A stretch of DNA of 64,000 nt from Paramecium sonneborni (lineage: Eukaryota > Ciliophora > Oligohymenophorea > Peniculida > Parameciidae). The stretch covers positions 169,356 through 233,355 of the forward strand of contig CAJJDN010000048.1 in assembly GCA_905182985.1 (NCBI GenBank). Direction: 5' to 3'. Positions 62,573 through 64,000 of the stretch are shown piece by piece; within the stretch, counting starts at the first letter, position 1; every line of letters starts with the position of its first letter. The notes beneath the pieces were generated by a model. The model was not told the origin of the DNA and made no database searches. It saw only the letters and a program-made list of their open reading frames with translations. A program made the position numbers and the translations under genes.

Positions 62573-64000
62573 TCAAATCTTACTTCCACATTCTGTATCT
62601 AAACTTTTAAAGTTAACAATAACATTCTCATCAATCTTTTCATATAGTTTGATTACATCTAATTAATAAATGTCACATTCATTTTACAATAAAGAACATA
62701 GATTAGGATTTGTTCTATCTAAATCAGAATGAATGAATTCTTTAATGTATGTACCTGCACTACTTAAAATATAAACTAAGAGCCACTTTTCATTAATTTG
62801 TTTGATCTATAATGAATGAATAATCTTATCCCTTATCATCTAAGTTCTTCTATGAAGTACTCTTATAGGTGTTTTTTATTTAATAATTAAATCCTTGATT
62901 TAATTTGCTTATTAGATTAATTCTACATTCACAACATTCTTACATTCAACAATACAACAATAAGCTTTAACTTTGTTTATTTCAGAATTCTTCAACTCTT
63001 CAAAAATACTTGCATCAGTAAATGATAATGGAGTCACCTTAACAATATTATGTGAATTTATCTAAAATTCTATTTAGTTTAGAATTTCTTAGCTCTAATT
63101 CTAAAGTCCTTTATGAGGATCTACTAATTCTATTGCAAATGGTCTACCATTTCCTAACATTCTTACATCAATATCTTCTCTCCCTCCAGAATGAAACTTT
63201 ATACTTGAAGGTTTAAAAATCTTACATGCTTCACTACTCACAAGATCTTCAATCGATTCTTCATAAATTCTATTTCCATTTATTATCCATGGAGTCTAAC
63301 TTATAAATCTTCCTAACTTTATGTAATTTCCTTTTATAAAAATATTCTAATAATTAGTTATCACTTCTAATTTCACTGCATAATTAACATTCACTATCTT
63401 AAATTATGAAATCTAAGCCTTGTTTAATTTTTATATCTTCTCCAAATTATTTTATGTTGGTAGAAATGGTTAAGATTATTGATTTTTCTTCTTTAATAAT
63501 CTATCATGAATTTCTGCCTTTAATTAAGGATCATTCATTTTTAACTTTTTTATTATATAATCTTACTTTCTTTGTTATTTTCTCTTCCCATAATTGATCA
63601 TCAATTTCTTAAATAATTTATTTGAATTATTCAAACTATTTCACATCATCTCCTAAATTCTCAAAATTTAAACAAATTTAAAATCTATCATCACTTGAAT
63701 CACTAGGTACCTTTAGCGATTCACTCAATAAACAACACATTATCTACTTTATACAAACTTTTATATCTGTTGCAAAATTTGCACTGCTTATATATTCATA
63801 TATTGGATCATTCTAATCAATTTCTGAAATACATTAATTTACTATCATTATTTATCTGATCTAACAACCTATTGGTGTTTTAACTTAAAATTTAAATGCT
63901 TCAAATGTATATTGTTTTTGCTTGATTTCATTTACTAATATTTCAATGAACTTTTAATCATCTAAACATTATAGTATCCCATGACATATTACACATTTGT
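62573..64000 (-). CDS. PUS10: tRNA pseudouridine synthase PUS10, 5' part outside window
   Basis: Isomerises uridine to pseudouridine at positions 54/55 of tRNAs in archaea and some eukaryotes. The visible C-terminal part includes a zinc pair near the window edge (CVICHGILQC), then a THUMP-like region (EAFKFQVKTPIG). The catalytic domain has the RPFAIELVDPHKG strand, KTPIRVLHRRT and AGTYIKEFIHSDLDRTNPN, all hallmarks of PUS10. It ends FKSLDTECGSKI at TGA 62573-62575. Further short introns are present between about 63150 and 63450 and were not all placed. The catalytic Asp is expected in the region of those junctions (REDIDVR-type), where the reading is interrupted. Confidence 0.92.

Overview
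The window is macronuclear-type DNA of a ciliate, almost certainly Paramecium. Real coding frames use TAA and TAG freely as glutamine and end only at TGA. The DNA is very AT-rich. Introns are minute (about 19-32 nt, GTA...TAG/AAG), and genes on both strands are separated by tens to a few hundred bases. All gene models below were built by hand on that code; exon sums were checked to be multiples of three where an intron chain is given. The aurelia-type species cannot be named from sequence alone. Layout: 0.3-8.6 kb holds ribosomal protein L14e, an unknown protein, an AP-4 beta adaptin, a cysteine-rich ubiquitin ligase joining an RBR-like cluster to a MYCBP2-type RING-Cys-relay module, and a divergent histone H3. 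8.7-16.2 kb holds an OSCA/TMEM63 channel, a small Cys-rich protein, and two convergent zinc-finger/RING paralogues. 16.5-24.4 kb holds coiled-coil cytoskeletal-type proteins, a histidine phosphatase, an alveolin-like PVVQQ-repeat protein, an EF-hand protein and an AP endonuclease. 24.5-29.4 kb holds three related SLC49/FLVCR-like transporters. 29.7-38.8 kb holds an NDR-repeat basic protein, a Sec1/Munc18 protein, an amino-acid permease, a DHHC acyltransferase and two coiled-coil proteins. 41-50 kb holds a DEAH helicase, a weakly resolved region, a degenerate proton-pyrophosphatase homologue and a CK1-type kinase. 52.7-64 kb holds an RRM protein, an FAAH-type amidase, a minimal Deltex ligase, a B-box/coiled-coil protein, a long coiled-coil protein, an unknown protein and the C-terminal part of PUS10. 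There are no operons: each gene is a separate unit with its own short promoter. Functional groupings are loose (vesicle traffic: AP-4, Sec1, DHHC; ubiquitin: RCR ligase, two RING proteins, Deltex; cilia/cortex-type coiled coils and alveolin). Three places (around N11427, N40493, N51441) carry about 1.0-1.16 kb exact direct repeats with a single N between the copies. These look like unmerged overlapping contig ends, so genes there appear doubled. I saw no tRNA, rRNA, CRISPR array or transposon. The most unusual items are the RBR+RCR ligase, the degenerate H+-PPase, the H3 with an altered tail, and the compact Deltex and TRIM-like proteins.
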